In this document: in pieces, positions 9,464-18,513 of the stretch | How the letters are laid out: each line of letters begins with the position of its first letter | Position numbering within the stretch: the stretch's first letter is position 1 | Source: Thermoanaerobaculia bacterium | Lineage (GTDB): Bacteria; Acidobacteriota; Thermoanaerobaculia; Multivoradales; Multivoraceae | Direction of reading: 5' to 3' | Assembly: GCA_022826745.1 (NCBI GenBank) | Contig: JAJDUI010000014.1 | Span: 62,001-126,000, forward strand | DNA: 64,000 bases | Notes under the pieces: generated by a model | What the model saw: the letters and a program-made list of their open reading frames with translations, nothing else | Databases searched by the model: none | What the model was told of the DNA's origin: nothing | Made by a program: the position numbers and the translations under genes

Positions 9464-11220
9464 ACAGCCACGAGCAGATCGACGCCTTGACAGGAGCCGG
9501 CGTTCTCGCCGACATCGACCGCTACTTTGCCCGGCTGACGATGGACCTCGGCGCCGGCGAGGACGTTGCCCTGGCTGCGGCCACGACCAGCGCGCTGCAC
9601 CGGAACGGCCACACCTGCCTCGACCTCGGCAACGCCGGCAAGCCGATCGCGACGCTCGTGGAACGACCCGACTCCGGCCGCCCGGAGGAGACGCTGGCGG
9701 CCGACCTGCAGGCGATCGCCCTGCCCGCGAGCGCCGCGCTGCGCGGGGCGCTGGCTGGAAGCCCCGTCGTCACCACGGACGCGGACGCGGCGAACGACCG
9801 GCCCCTCGTACTGGACGGCGACCGCCTCTACCTGCACCGCCTGTTCCACGCCGAACGCCGGCTGGCGGCGCGTCTGCTCGCCCTGGCAGCGGAGCGGGAT
9901 CTGTCGGCCGGCGCCGAGTCCACCGCCGCACGGGTCTTCGACGCCGGGGAAGATCGCACCGCGGAGGCGGTCGCGGCGCTGCGCATCGCGTTGGAGCGGC
10001 GGCTCTGCATCGTCACCGGCGGCCCCGGCACCGGCAAGACGACGCTGGCCGCCAAGCTGATCGCGACGCTCGTCGACACAGGCCTGGCCCACCCGCGCCG
10101 GATCGGCCTCGCGGCGCCCACCGGAAAGGCCGCCTCGCGCATCCAGGAGTCGGTCCGCGAGAAGCTGGGCGAGGGTCTTCTCGACCGGGTGCCCGAGCTC
10201 TGCGAGTTTCCGGCCGAGGCGTGGACCGTTCACCGCCTGCTGGCGAGCCGGACCAGCCGGATGGACCGCCTCGACGCGCTGGTCGTCGACGAATGCTCGA
10301 TGGCCGACCTGGCGCTGATGGTCCGCCTGGCGACCGCGTTGCCGGAGCATTGCCGGCTGATTCTTCTCGGCGACGCGAACCAACTGGCCTCGGTGGAGCC
10401 GGGCTCCGTCTTCAGCGACCTCTGCAAGGCGGGCAACCGCGGTCCGCTCACCCACTGCGTGACGACCCTGAGGAAGAACTACCGCTTCGAGGAGCGCTCC
10501 GGCATCGGCCGGCTCGCTGCCGCCGTGGTCGCGGGCGACGCCGATGCGGCCGTGCGCGTCCTTCGGGACGGCAGCGACGCCACGACGCAGCTCGAGCCAC
10601 TCGATGACGAGGCAGCCTTCGACGCCTTCGCCCACGATTGCGCCCGGGAATGGTCCGACCACATGAAGGACCTGGCGGCGGACCCGCTCGGCGTCGCTCC
10701 GTTCCCGGAACGGCGGGTCCTGTGCAGCCACCGGCGAGGCCCCTTCGGCACCGACCGCTTCAACCGCCTGGTCGAGCGCCGCCTGGCCGAACTGGGGCGC
10801 AGGAGGGAGCATGACGAGTTCTACATCGGGCGGCCGATCATCGTCAGCCGCAACGACCGCCAGACCAACCTCTCGAACGGCGACACCGGCGTCGTCGTTC
10901 CCGGCGATCGGGGCAACCCGCGGGTCTGGTTCCCGGATCTCGACCGCGACGGCAAGCGCTTCCTCGTTGCGCCTTCCCGCCTGCCGCAGCACGAGAGTTT
11001 CTTCGCCCTCACCGTGCACCGGGCCCAGGGCTCGGAGTACAGGCACGTGGTCTTCGTTCCCGGCCCGGCGGAGTCCCGTGTAAACACGAAGGAACTGCTC
11101 TACACCGCCGTGACCCGGGCACAGAACACAGTGACCGTGCTGGCGACCCGCCGCTCGGTGCGGGCCGCCGTGCTGCGGACGACCTCCCGCGCGACCGGCC
11201 TGCTCGACCGCCTCCGGTAA
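9460..11220 (+). CDS. recD: exodeoxyribonuclease V subunit alpha (RecD)
   Basis: RecD, the fast 5'-3' SF1B helicase of RecBCD; 586 aa. Seen: Walker A GGPGTGKTTLAAKL, a second ATP-site motif AAPTGKAASRI, Walker B LVVDECSMADL, motif III LLGDANQLASVEPG, and the C-terminal signature FFALTVHRAQGSEYRHV followed by LLYTAVTRAQNTV. The ATG at 9460 overlaps the recB stop (ATGA), so the three rec genes are translationally coupled in the order C-B-D. It is the last gene before a convergent junction with the chelatase operon. Confidence 0.95.
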   Translation: MNSHEQIDALTGAGVLADIDRYFARLTMDLGAGEDVALAAATTSALHRNGHTCLDLGNAGKPIATLVERPDSGRPEETLAADLQAIALPASAALRGALAGSPVVTTDADAANDRPLVLDGDRLYLHRLFHAERRLAARLLALAAERDLSAGAESTAARVFDAGEDRTAEAVAALRIALERRLCIVTGGPGTGKTTLAAKLIATLVDTGLAHPRRIGLAAPTGKAASRIQESVREKLGEGLLDRVPELCEFPAEAWTVHRLLASRTSRMDRLDALVVDECSMADLALMVRLATALPEHCRLILLGDANQLASVEPGSVFSDLCKAGNRGPLTHCVTTLRKNYRFEERSGIGRLAAAVVAGDADAAVRVLRDGSDATTQLEPLDDEAAFDAFAHDCAREWSDHMKDLAADPLGVAPFPERRVLCSHRRGPFGTDRFNRLVERRLAELGRRREHDEFYIGRPIIVSRNDRQTNLSNGDTGVVVPGDRGNPRVWFPDLDRDGKRFLVAPSRLPQHESFFALTVHRAQGSEYRHVVFVPGPAESRVNTKELLYTAVTRAQNTVTVLATRRSVRAAVLRTTSRATGLLDRLR

Positions 11221-11343
11221 CCCGCACGGAACGAACCGCGCAGAATGGAGCCGGCCTGGCGGCCGGCGAGACTTCCTGGCCGCCTTCGGCGGCAGCGGGT
11301 CAGAAGACCCGCGCACCCAGCGGCGCGGCCCGTTCCGTGCGGG
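11221..11343. terminator. palindromic spacer between convergent genes
   Basis: The whole spacer between the recD stop and the CobN-like stop is bounded by a perfect 13-bp inverted repeat (11221-11233 with 11331-11343). Inside is a GC-rich stem gcgggtc/gacccgc with an AGAA loop (about 11295-11312). A 33-bp stretch around that hairpin (about 11288-11320) recurs with one mismatch at 55421-55453. It would form a strong hairpin in transcripts from either side, consistent with a bidirectional terminator, although no T-tract is evident. Confidence 0.55.
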
Positions 11344-14300
11344 CTACCGCCGCCGCAGCCACCACAGGAGCAGCAGCGCGAGCACCGGCAGGCCGGCGGC
11401 GACACCGCCCCACCACCGCTCGGGCCCGGCCCCGGTCCGCGGCGCCTCCGAAGACTCGCTCTCCGTCACCTCCATCCGGTAGCCCTCGACCGGAAGCGGC
11501 GGCGCCGACTCGAGCTGTTCCCGCTCGGCCTCCATCCGCTCTTCGTTGGCTTCAACGAAGGCATCGGCCTCAGCCGCCGCACGCTCGATGTCCATGGCGA
11601 TGACCGACTCCATCGCGGCGCGGAAGGCCTCCAGCAGGGGTACGGGGACGTTCAGGACCGCGCCCTGCTCGATCACGTAGCGCAGCAGCCGCGGATTGGC
11701 GCAGGTATGACCCGAGCAGGCCGCACCGTGCTCGGCGACGCTGCCGGCGTACTCGGTCAGGAGTCGGCGCAGGGTCTCCTCGTCGGTTTCCCAGTAGCCC
11801 TTGCGGATCGTCTCGACCATGCGGCCGGTGATGTCCTGGTAGGCGAACGGCGAGTTCTCCTCGAAGAACTCCCTCATCCCGAGTTCGTGCCTGTCCTCGA
11901 CGTAGACCTCGAAGGACTCCTGCCACATCCGGTCGTCGACGGTCTCGGTGACGACGGCGTCCCAGCCCCAGAGGTACTCGACGAACGCGCGCATCTCTCC
12001 GGCCCCCGCGTAGCCCTCCTTCTGCATGCCCTCGATCCAGGTCGGGTTGACGTAGCGGGACCGGAACTCGGCGCCCAGGAACCTGTCGATCCCCGTCATC
12101 TCCGGGCTACCCGGGTCGCGGGTGTTCGTGACGATGAGTTCTGGGCTCTCACCGTCGATGCTCCGCACCGCCGCCGCCAGACCGCCCGCGTACATGAAGA
12201 AGTCGTCGTTGTCCAAGGCGCCGTAGAGCGACGTCGAGCTGCTGTGGACCACCTTCTCGACCCCGGACAGGGTGAGCCTGAATACGTCCTCCATCGGCTC
12301 GCCCCAGAAGCCGTTGCCGTAGCCGTGCCCCATCTTCGAGATGTACTCGTCGGCCAGCGCGACATCTGAGTCCCAGCTTCCGCTCGCCGCCGCGATCCGC
12401 GACGTGTTCAGGTTGAACCTGCCGGGCGGCTCGTCGAAGATGCGGACGCCGGCCCGGCGGTCCGCTTCCTCCTCGCTGTAGCCGCGCTCGACCAGGGCGG
12501 CCCGGGTCGCCAGGTAGTGGCGCCGCACGTAGTTCTCCGCCTCGTCGAGCGCCTTGACCCGCTGCACCGCCTGGTCGATCAGGCGGGTCACGTTGCTGAA
12601 CATGCCCTCGGCCGCGGACGAGATGACGACGTCGACTCGCGGCCGCCCGAGCCGGCGCGACGGAATCACCTCGACGTCGACGACGTCGCCGCGGGCATTC
12701 CAGACCGGCCGCGTCCCGAGCAGGTGAAAGACCTGGGACTCGATGACCCCCTCGTGCCGGAGCGTCTCGGCGCCCCAGATCACGAACGAGACCTTCTCGG
12801 GATAGCGCCCATGCTCTTCGACGTGACTCGCCAGCATCTCGTCCGCCAGCTTGACCCCGAGGTCCCAGGCCGCCGGCTTGGGCACCTTGTCCGGATCGAT
12901 GCCGTAGAGGTTCTTGCCGGTGGGGTACGCGTCCGGCTTGCGGATCGGCTCGCCGCCGCCGCCGGGCGGGACGTAACCGCCGCCGAGACCCCGCACCAGG
13001 TTGTCCAGCTCGCGCGGCGCGGACTCGACGATCCGTTGCTCCATGTCCGCGGCGAGCACCGAGGCGGCGTCCGGCAGCAGGCCGCGATCGACCGCGACCA
13101 CCGCCTCCACGGTGCTCTGCCGCATCCCGGGCTCAGGCAGCCGCCCGAACGCGTGGAGCCCGTAGGGAATGTGCTCGGACCGCAGATCGGTCATGTAGTC
13201 CTCGATCTCGTGGAGCGCGTCGTGCTCGATCACGCCTGAGTCCCCGAGCTCGAGCTGCAGGTCCTTGAGGATGCCGAGCGCCTCGGAACGCTCCCGGATC
13301 TGGTCCGCGTACGCCTCGGCCAGGGTTTCGTTCTTGTGGACGTTCTGGTGGTAGTCGTCCACCACCTCGCCCAGGGCGGCCAGTTCCGGCAGCAGCCGGC
13401 TCTGGACGAAGGGCGGCACCATGTGATCGACCACAGTCGCCATCCCGCGCCGGCGCGCGACCAGGCCCTCCCCCACGACGTCGACGTTGTAGATGTAGAG
13501 ATCGGGCAGGTCCCCCAGCAGGGCGTCCGGAGCGTCGGCGGCGCTCAGTCCCATCGCCTTGCCGTCGAGCCACTCCAGCGTGCCGTGCGTCCCGACGTGA
13601 ACGACGGCGTCGGCGCCAAAGCCGCCTCCATCCTCCGGCTCGCGCAGCCAGAAGTAGGCGGCCGCGTACTGGTGGTGCGGCGCCAGGTCGTCGGCGTGGT
13701 AGAGCTGGGTCAGATCCTCGCCCCAGCCCCGCGCCGGCTGCGGCAGCAGGGCGACGTTGCCGAAGCGAATGACGGGCACGACGAGTTCCCGCTCGGCGCC
13801 GCGGATGCGCGGTCCGGCAGCCATGACTTCCGCCGCTTCCGGCGGCCCCCAGTCCGCCACCATCTTCGCCCGGAGTTCCGGCGCGAGTGCGTCCAGCCAG
13901 CGGCGGTACACGTCCATGCCGATGCGGACGGCATCGCCGGCGTCGAGCATCCGGTCGAGCTCTCCCGGCGCGTAGCTCCCCACGTTCCGCGCGCCGTTGA
14001 GCATCTTCTCCAGCAGCACATCGGCGGAGAGGTCGATCTCGCCGCCGCCAAGGTCGTAGCCCTCGTCGCGAAGGCGCTCCAGGACGTTCGCCAGCGATTC
14101 GGCGACGTTGAGGTAGCTGGCGCCGATGTCGGCCTTGCCGGGCGGATAGTTGTAGTACAGCAGCGCCAGCTTCTTCCCGGCGTTCGGCGTCGCGGCCAGG
14201 GCCGCGTAGCGCAGCGCACGGCGCACGGCCATCGCCACCCGGGAGGGGATCGGCCGGCGAGCGACGATGGTGAGCCCGGTGTCCGGATCGGCGATCCGCT

Positions 14301-15330
14301 CCTGGCTGCCGACCACGGTGGGCGCCACCAGGCCCGCGAGTTCCGGCGACACGACCTGGAACGTTCCCTCGAACAGGGACAAACCCATCTCCGACTCGCG
14401 CCACTCCTGCTCGCCGCGGCCGTAGAGGGAGATCAGGCTGAGCACCGGAACGTCGAGTCTGGCCAGCGACACACCGGCGTCGGGGCCCGCGAACCGGAAC
14501 AGGAAGGCCATGGCGACGTCGACCCTCGCTTCGCCGCTGTCGTCGAGCAGGAGTGTCTCGAACGCGAGACCGGCCGGATAGCCGAACACGGGTACCGCCT
14601 CGCCGCCCTGCCGCTCGATCTCCGCGACCACGGCGTCGACCAGGCCGGTGTTCCCGGAGTCGAAGTCGGCGCCGTAGAAACCCACCGCGACGCGCGGCGC
14701 GCCCGGCCGCTTCCTGCCGGCGCGCGCTCTCCAGTCGTCGAACTCCTGCCAGGTCGCGAAGACCCGGCCGCGGGGATCGCCCGGGTAGTAGTAGCCCGCC
14801 TCCAGGTTCGGCTGCGGTTCCCCGGGCGCCAGACCGTCGACCCCGGCCGCCGAGAGGACGTACTTGAGCAGTTCGAGCTGGTTGGCGAAACCGGAGTACT
14901 CCCAGTAGGCGCGGGCCCGCCGGTCCCAGGTCACGCCGAGCGGCTCGTAGTGGTCGCGCCCCAGGAGCCCCTCGCCAACCCCGAAGACGGTTCCGCGCCG
15001 CACCGCCTGGCCGATCAGGTCGATGCCGTGAGTCGCGTCGAAGCGCTCGATCGTGTGCTGGTCGTGCACGCTCAGCACGAGCGCGTCCGCGTCGACGAAG
15101 GACTGGGGATCGACCTCGTCGAACAGCGATTCGGTGAGCAGGGTGAGTTCCACCCGGCCGCGCAGGTCGGGGTGCTCGGCCAGAAGGTCCTTCCACGCCG
15201 CCGCGATCGCGGGCAGGTTGGTGTCGGCGGCGAGGTAGGAGACGCGAACGTCCGGCAGTCGCTGCTGCGCCGCCAAGGGAACGGCGAGGGCGACAAGGCC
15301 GATCAGAATGCGGGTGCTAGTCCGGCACAT
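11344..15330 (-). CDS. membrane-anchored CobN/ChlH-like chelatase (HmuS-like)
   Basis: Large subunit of the CobN/magnesium-chelatase H superfamily, about 1328 aa. Family motifs include HVGTHGTLEWLDGK and the following LGDLPDLYIYNVDVVGEG. Unlike cytoplasmic CobN it has an N-terminal signal peptide (CRTSTRILIGLVALAVPLA) and a C-terminal membrane helix (VLALLLLWWL) with a terminal Arg cluster. This implies a periplasmic body anchored in the inner membrane. The start at 15330 gives the signal peptide at residue 1 and overlaps the DUF2149 gene by 14 nt. No CobS/CobT or ChlI/ChlD AAA+ partners are nearby; ExbB/TolQ-like and DUF2149 proteins are instead, as in Bacteroidota hmuSTUV operons. It may remove metal from (or insert it into) a tetrapyrrole, but the substrate is not evident from sequence. 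Confidence 0.85.
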   Translation of the reverse strand: MCRTSTRILIGLVALAVPLAAQQRLPDVRVSYLAADTNLPAIAAAWKDLLAEHPDLRGRVELTLLTESLFDEVDPQSFVDADALVLSVHDQHTIERFDATHGIDLIGQAVRRGTVFGVGEGLLGRDHYEPLGVTWDRRARAYWEYSGFANQLELLKYVLSAAGVDGLAPGEPQPNLEAGYYYPGDPRGRVFATWQEFDDWRARAGRKRPGAPRVAVGFYGADFDSGNTGLVDAVVAEIERQGGEAVPVFGYPAGLAFETLLLDDSGEARVDVAMAFLFRFAGPDAGVSLARLDVPVLSLISLYGRGEQEWRESEMGLSLFEGTFQVVSPELAGLVAPTVVGSQERIADPDTGLTIVARRPIPSRVAMAVRRALRYAALAATPNAGKKLALLYYNYPPGKADIGASYLNVAESLANVLERLRDEGYDLGGGEIDLSADVLLEKMLNGARNVGSYAPGELDRMLDAGDAVRIGMDVYRRWLDALAPELRAKMVADWGPPEAAEVMAAGPRIRGAERELVVPVIRFGNVALLPQPARGWGEDLTQLYHADDLAPHHQYAAAYFWLREPEDGGGFGADAVVHVGTHGTLEWLDGKAMGLSAADAPDALLGDLPDLYIYNVDVVGEGLVARRRGMATVVDHMVPPFVQSRLLPELAALGEVVDDYHQNVHKNETLAEAYADQIRERSEALGILKDLQLELGDSGVIEHDALHEIEDYMTDLRSEHIPYGLHAFGRLPEPGMRQSTVEAVVAVDRGLLPDAASVLAADMEQRIVESAPRELDNLVRGLGGGYVPPGGGGEPIRKPDAYPTGKNLYGIDPDKVPKPAAWDLGVKLADEMLASHVEEHGRYPEKVSFVIWGAETLRHEGVIESQVFHLLGTRPVWNARGDVVDVEVIPSRRLGRPRVDVVISSAAEGMFSNVTRLIDQAVQRVKALDEAENYVRRHYLATRAALVERGYSEEEADRRAGVRIFDEPPGRFNLNTSRIAAASGSWDSDVALADEYISKMGHGYGNGFWGEPMEDVFRLTLSGVEKVVHSSSTSLYGALDNDDFFMYAGGLAAAVRSIDGESPELIVTNTRDPGSPEMTGIDRFLGAEFRSRYVNPTWIEGMQKEGYAGAGEMRAFVEYLWGWDAVVTETVDDRMWQESFEVYVEDRHELGMREFFEENSPFAYQDITGRMVETIRKGYWETDEETLRRLLTEYAGSVAEHGAACSGHTCANPRLLRYVIEQGAVLNVPVPLLEAFRAAMESVIAMDIERAAAEADAFVEANEERMEAEREQLESAPPLPVEGYRMEVTESESSEAPRTGAGPERWWGGVAAGLPVLALLLLWWLRRR

Positions 15331-15652
15331 AGACGATCTGACCGTCCGCCAGGCGGTAGGCGGTGCCAAGGCGCTCTCCGTCCCCGCCCAGCGTCTCGCC
15401 CGTCAGTTCGTATGCCTCGATCTCCGTGCCGCGCTTGACGATGATCTCGCGCAAGCCGTCCTCGTTCGTCTTGACCAGCGTGACCTCGCTGTTCGGGTCG
15501 ATCAGATCGCCGATCCGGTAGACCGAGAACAGCGCGATCATCAGCCCGACGATGAAGACGACCGAAACGTCGAAGATGTTGACCACGCCCGCGAGCGGAT
15601 CGTCCTCTTCGATCGGCGCGTTCGGAGGCGGGAGCTTCAGAAACCGGGCCAT
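15317..15652 (-). CDS. DUF2149 membrane protein
   Basis: A 111-aa protein with one N-proximal membrane segment (NIFDVSVVFIVGLMIALFSV) and a soluble C-terminal half predicted to lie outside the cytoplasm. The NIFDV plus hydrophobic helix layout is that of DUF2149, reminiscent of an ExbD/TolR partner. It sits between the ExbB-like gene (8-nt gap) and the CobN-like gene (14-nt overlap). The likely role is as accessory stator or coupling protein of the membrane chelatase. That role is inferred from context. Confidence 0.8.
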   Translation of the reverse strand: MARFLKLPPPNAPIEEDDPLAGVVNIFDVSVVFIVGLMIALFSVYRIGDLIDPNSEVTLVKTNEDGLREIIVKRGTEIEAYELTGETLGGDGERLGTAYRLADGQIVYVPD

Positions 15653-15659
15653 CGCGGGC

Positions 15660-16286
15660 TCATTCTTCCACTGCGCCGAGTTCGGCGTTCATCCGTTCCG
15701 CCAGAAACCGCAGTTCCAGTACCGTCTCGGCGACCCAGCCGCGACGGGCGACGAGCACGGCGAAGGCGGCCGTGCCGGTGGCGAGGCCGATGACCGTGGT
15801 CGTGAAGGCGACCACCATCTGGCTGGCCATCGCCTCCAGGTCGCCGGCGGTCAGCGATGCGAGGGCCGCGCCCATCGGGATCAGCGTACCGAGCAGTCCC
15901 AAGCTGGGACCCACCCGCACCAGCAGCCGCGAGCCGTTCAGGCGCCGCTCGACGGCCGCCTCGTGCTCGAGCAGGACCCGCTCCAGACCGCCGTGGCGGA
16001 AACCCGGATCGCCGAGCCGCCCGGTCACCGCGCTGACCAGGCTGAGCAGAGTCGCCGGGAGCTCCTCCAGCCGCGCCGTGTCGGTGGAGAGCACCGGACC
16101 CTGGTCGAGCCAGCGGTCGAGGTCGAATCCGCGGCGCTCGCGCCGCCTGGTCAGGTACTCCGACACGCAGCCGCCGGCCAGGAAGAACGCGGAGAGGACG
16201 CAGACCCAGAGGAGAACGATGACCGGCAACCTGAGTACCTGGCTCAGCGCGAACAGGCCGTTCTCAAGCGTTCCGAGGAGATTCAC
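15660..16286 (-). CDS. MotA/TolQ/ExbB proton channel family protein
   Basis: A 208-aa inner-membrane protein with three hydrophobic segments: around residues 20-40, 127-147 (GPSLGLLGTLIPMG, the family signature) and 155-180. ExbB/TolQ/MotA proteins use the proton gradient to drive work in the periplasm or outer membrane. Here the gene is flanked by an integral-membrane protein (4-nt ATGA overlap) and a DUF2149 protein, and the chelatase follows. The simplest reading is that this channel energises the CobN-like enzyme rather than TonB. Confidence 0.88.
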   Translation of the reverse strand: MNLLGTLENGLFALSQVLRLPVIVLLWVCVLSAFFLAGGCVSEYLTRRRERRGFDLDRWLDQGPVLSTDTARLEELPATLLSLVSAVTGRLGDPGFRHGGLERVLLEHEAAVERRLNGSRLLVRVGPSLGLLGTLIPMGAALASLTAGDLEAMASQMVVAFTTTVIGLATGTAAFAVLVARRGWVAETVLELRFLAERMNAELGAVEE

Positions 16287-16918
16287 CGGCGCCTCCGTCC
16301 GGCCACGGCCGGCGCCCTTCTCCGCCGCGCCGCGACGAAGCCGCCGGCGACGGCCGCCGCGGCGGCGGCCACCAGTGCCCAGGCCGCAGGCTGCGCGACG
16401 GTCGAAGGATCCCGCAGCGACCCGGTGTTGAGCGCGGACGCCGACTGCCAGCCGACGACGAGCTCAGGCAGGAACGCGACCGCCAGCCCAAGCGCCACGA
16501 CCAGCAGGAGTCCCTCTTCCCGGAGCCGGGGCGGCGCGAACACCGGTCTGACCGCGCTCAACCAGACCGCCACCGCCGGCATCGCGGCGGCCACCGGCAC
16601 CGTGATCCAGACCGGCAAGCCCAGGACCTCCAGGTAGCGGCTCCACAGAGCCGCCGCCGCGCCGGAGGCGAACGATGCAACGTAGAGCGGCGGATGCCCG
16701 AGCAGGGCAGCCAGGGCGATGACCGTGGCGGTCACGCCGACGGTCATCGAGTCGGCACCGCCGATCCCGGACGCGACCGGCCAGGTGACAAGGAACCCGG
16801 CCGCGGGGAAGAACCAGATCCTGCGTCGCGGCACCGCGCCTCGCGGGACTCCCGTGGCGCCGAACACGGCGGCGCCAAGCACGCTGAGCAGCCCGAGGAC
16901 ATGGACGGTCAAGGTCAT
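16283..16918 (-). CDS. hypothetical integral-membrane protein, first gene of chelatase operon
   Basis: A 211-aa, very hydrophobic protein with about six predicted membrane segments and a basic C-terminal tail rich in Arg. I recognise no domain. It is the first gene of the four-gene minus-strand operon and overlaps the ExbB-like gene by four bases. By position it could correspond to the extra membrane protein (HmuV-type) of hmuSTUV operons, but I cannot show homology by eye. A permease for the tetrapyrrole or for the released metal is possible; this is speculation. Confidence 0.65.
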   Translation of the reverse strand: MTLTVHVLGLLSVLGAAVFGATGVPRGAVPRRRIWFFPAAGFLVTWPVASGIGGADSMTVGVTATVIALAALLGHPPLYVASFASGAAAALWSRYLEVLGLPVWITVPVAAAMPAVAVWLSAVRPVFAPPRLREEGLLLVVALGLAVAFLPELVVGWQSASALNTGSLRDPSTVAQPAAWALVAAAAAAVAGGFVAARRRRAPAVAGRRRR

Positions 16919-16927
16919 AACGGCGAA

Positions 16928-16965
16928 ACCCCGTCGCGGCCGAAGCGTTTCGACCGGAACGGGGT
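16928..16965 (-). terminator. hairpin downstream of cytochrome c gene
   Basis: Inverted repeat accccgt/acggggt with additional internal pairing (cggccgaa with ttcgaccg) between the stop of the cytochrome gene (17002) and the start of the chelatase operon (16918). This is consistent with transcription termination before the operon. No T-tract is obvious. Confidence 0.4.
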
Positions 16966-17001
16966 CCCATTCTCGCCGAAGCGAGGGCGTTTGGCGAAAG
17001 A

Positions 17002-18411
17002 TCAGCGGCCGCTGACCGTGCCCTCGCTTCCGTCGCTGTCCGCGTTGCGGCGCTGCTGCCGGCGGAGCTGGCGGAACAGATCACCCTGCTCCTCCTCGCT
17101 CAGCGAGTCCCAGTCAACGTCGAAACGATCCTTGATCAGCTTCCTGAAGTCCTCGCGGTTGAAGCGCTGCTGGCTCAGGAAGCCGGTGTCCGACGGGTTG
17201 TAGCCGGGCTCGGCATCGGCGTAGGAGACGAAACCGAACATCATCTCGGAGGTCGTCGGGCCGCCGTAGACGACGGTCTTCGTCGGGTCCGGGTTCGCCG
17301 GGTTGTCCGCCGAGTTGTCCCAGGCCATCGTCAGCTCGATCTCGGTGCCGGCCGGGATCCGCTTGCCGCCCGCCTGGTACTTGTAGTGGGTCTGCCAGTT
17401 GAAGTCGTACCGGGGCACGTCGAGGAGAATCTCCTCCGTGCCGTCCGGGTACTTCGCGACGTAGCGGGCCGACTTGCCGCGCAGATGCATGTGCGGCGTG
17501 TAGCCGAGCAGGAGCGAGTCGCGCTCGAACGTCGTACTTGTCCGGGCGACGTAGTTGGAATCGCCGGCCGGGATCTCGAAGTCGAACTTGCCCATCGGCT
17601 TGCTCTGCATGACGTGGTCGGGCTGGTAGTCCTCCGGGTAGAACCGGACGGCGACCGACGAGCGGTCCCAGACGCCGGTGCCGGGGCCGGCTTCCTTGTG
17701 GTAGTGCATCTGCCAGCGGATCGTCGTGCCGGGCTCGAGCAGGGTGCCGAAGCCGTCGTCATGAACGTCCGGATCGTTGCCGGGAGCGATGCCGCCTAGC
17801 GGCCGCGCGATGATGTGGTGCACGACCGGGCCGCCCGGGCGGAACTCGACCGCCTTGATCCAGCGCGGCTCGGGCAGCATCTCTTCCGTGATCGTCGTCT
17901 CGAACCTGATGTACTGGTCCTCGACATCGTCCTCGACGAAGTAGTCCTGGCCCATGTCCATGACCAGATCCGGCTCGCCGATCGTCCAGCCGTCGCTGCG
18001 CTCCCACACCTTGGCCGGCGGCGCGTCCGCCGCGTTGCCCATCGGCGCCCCGCCCCTGGCCCAGGCGATCAGGGTGGCCCGCTGCTCGTCCGAAAGCGAG
18101 CGCTCGTTCACGAACGTACCCGCATGCCGCGGCGCGGCGTGCCACGGCGGCATCAGGCCGGACTCGACCTGACGGGCGATCGAGCGCGCCCAGGGCCGCG
18201 TCTCCTGGTAGCTGGTGAACGCCATCGGCGCCACCATGCCGCCCAGGTTCGCGCCGTTCGGGCGGTGGCAGACCTGGCACTTCTGCTCCAGCACCGTCTG
18301 CACGTCGCCGTAGTAAGTCGGCGTGTCCTGGGGAACGTCGTTGTTGTTGTTCGCCGCCGCGAGCGGAGCGGCGAGCGCGAGGATCATCAGCAAAGCGAGC
18401 GCCTGCTTCAT
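17002..18411 (-). CDS. secreted cytochrome c with copper monooxygenase-like C-terminal domain
   Basis: A 469-aa exported protein. A signal peptide (residues 1-20) precedes a short cytochrome c-like domain with a heme site CQVCH (residues 45-49). A region resembling copper type II ascorbate-dependent monooxygenase (PHM/DBH-like) follows. It contains the HMHLRG motif, typical of a copper-binding His-x-His site, and several further His-rich turns (VVHHIIARP, MHYHKEAGPG). The start ATG at 18411 has a gagga ribosome binding site and begins the signal peptide; the frame is open upstream to 18510. Possible role: periplasmic oxidative hydroxylation with the heme as electron entry. Substrate unknown. 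Confidence 0.75.
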   Translation of the reverse strand: MKQALALLMILALAAPLAAANNNNDVPQDTPTYYGDVQTVLEQKCQVCHRPNGANLGGMVAPMAFTSYQETRPWARSIARQVESGLMPPWHAAPRHAGTFVNERSLSDEQRATLIAWARGGAPMGNAADAPPAKVWERSDGWTIGEPDLVMDMGQDYFVEDDVEDQYIRFETTITEEMLPEPRWIKAVEFRPGGPVVHHIIARPLGGIAPGNDPDVHDDGFGTLLEPGTTIRWQMHYHKEAGPGTGVWDRSSVAVRFYPEDYQPDHVMQSKPMGKFDFEIPAGDSNYVARTSTTFERDSLLLGYTPHMHLRGKSARYVAKYPDGTEEILLDVPRYDFNWQTHYKYQAGGKRIPAGTEIELTMAWDNSADNPANPDPTKTVVYGGPTTSEMMFGFVSYADAEPGYNPSDTGFLSQQRFNREDFRKLIKDRFDVDWDSLSEEEQGDLFRQLRRQQRRNADSDGSEGTVSGR

Positions 18412-18513
18412 GGATCGGGTCTCCTCGGTTCGGGTTCTCGGGAACGGTAGTTGCAACACCGTACCACATCCCGCTGCCGGAACCGTGACGATGTCGCGAG
18501 CGCTACTCACGGA

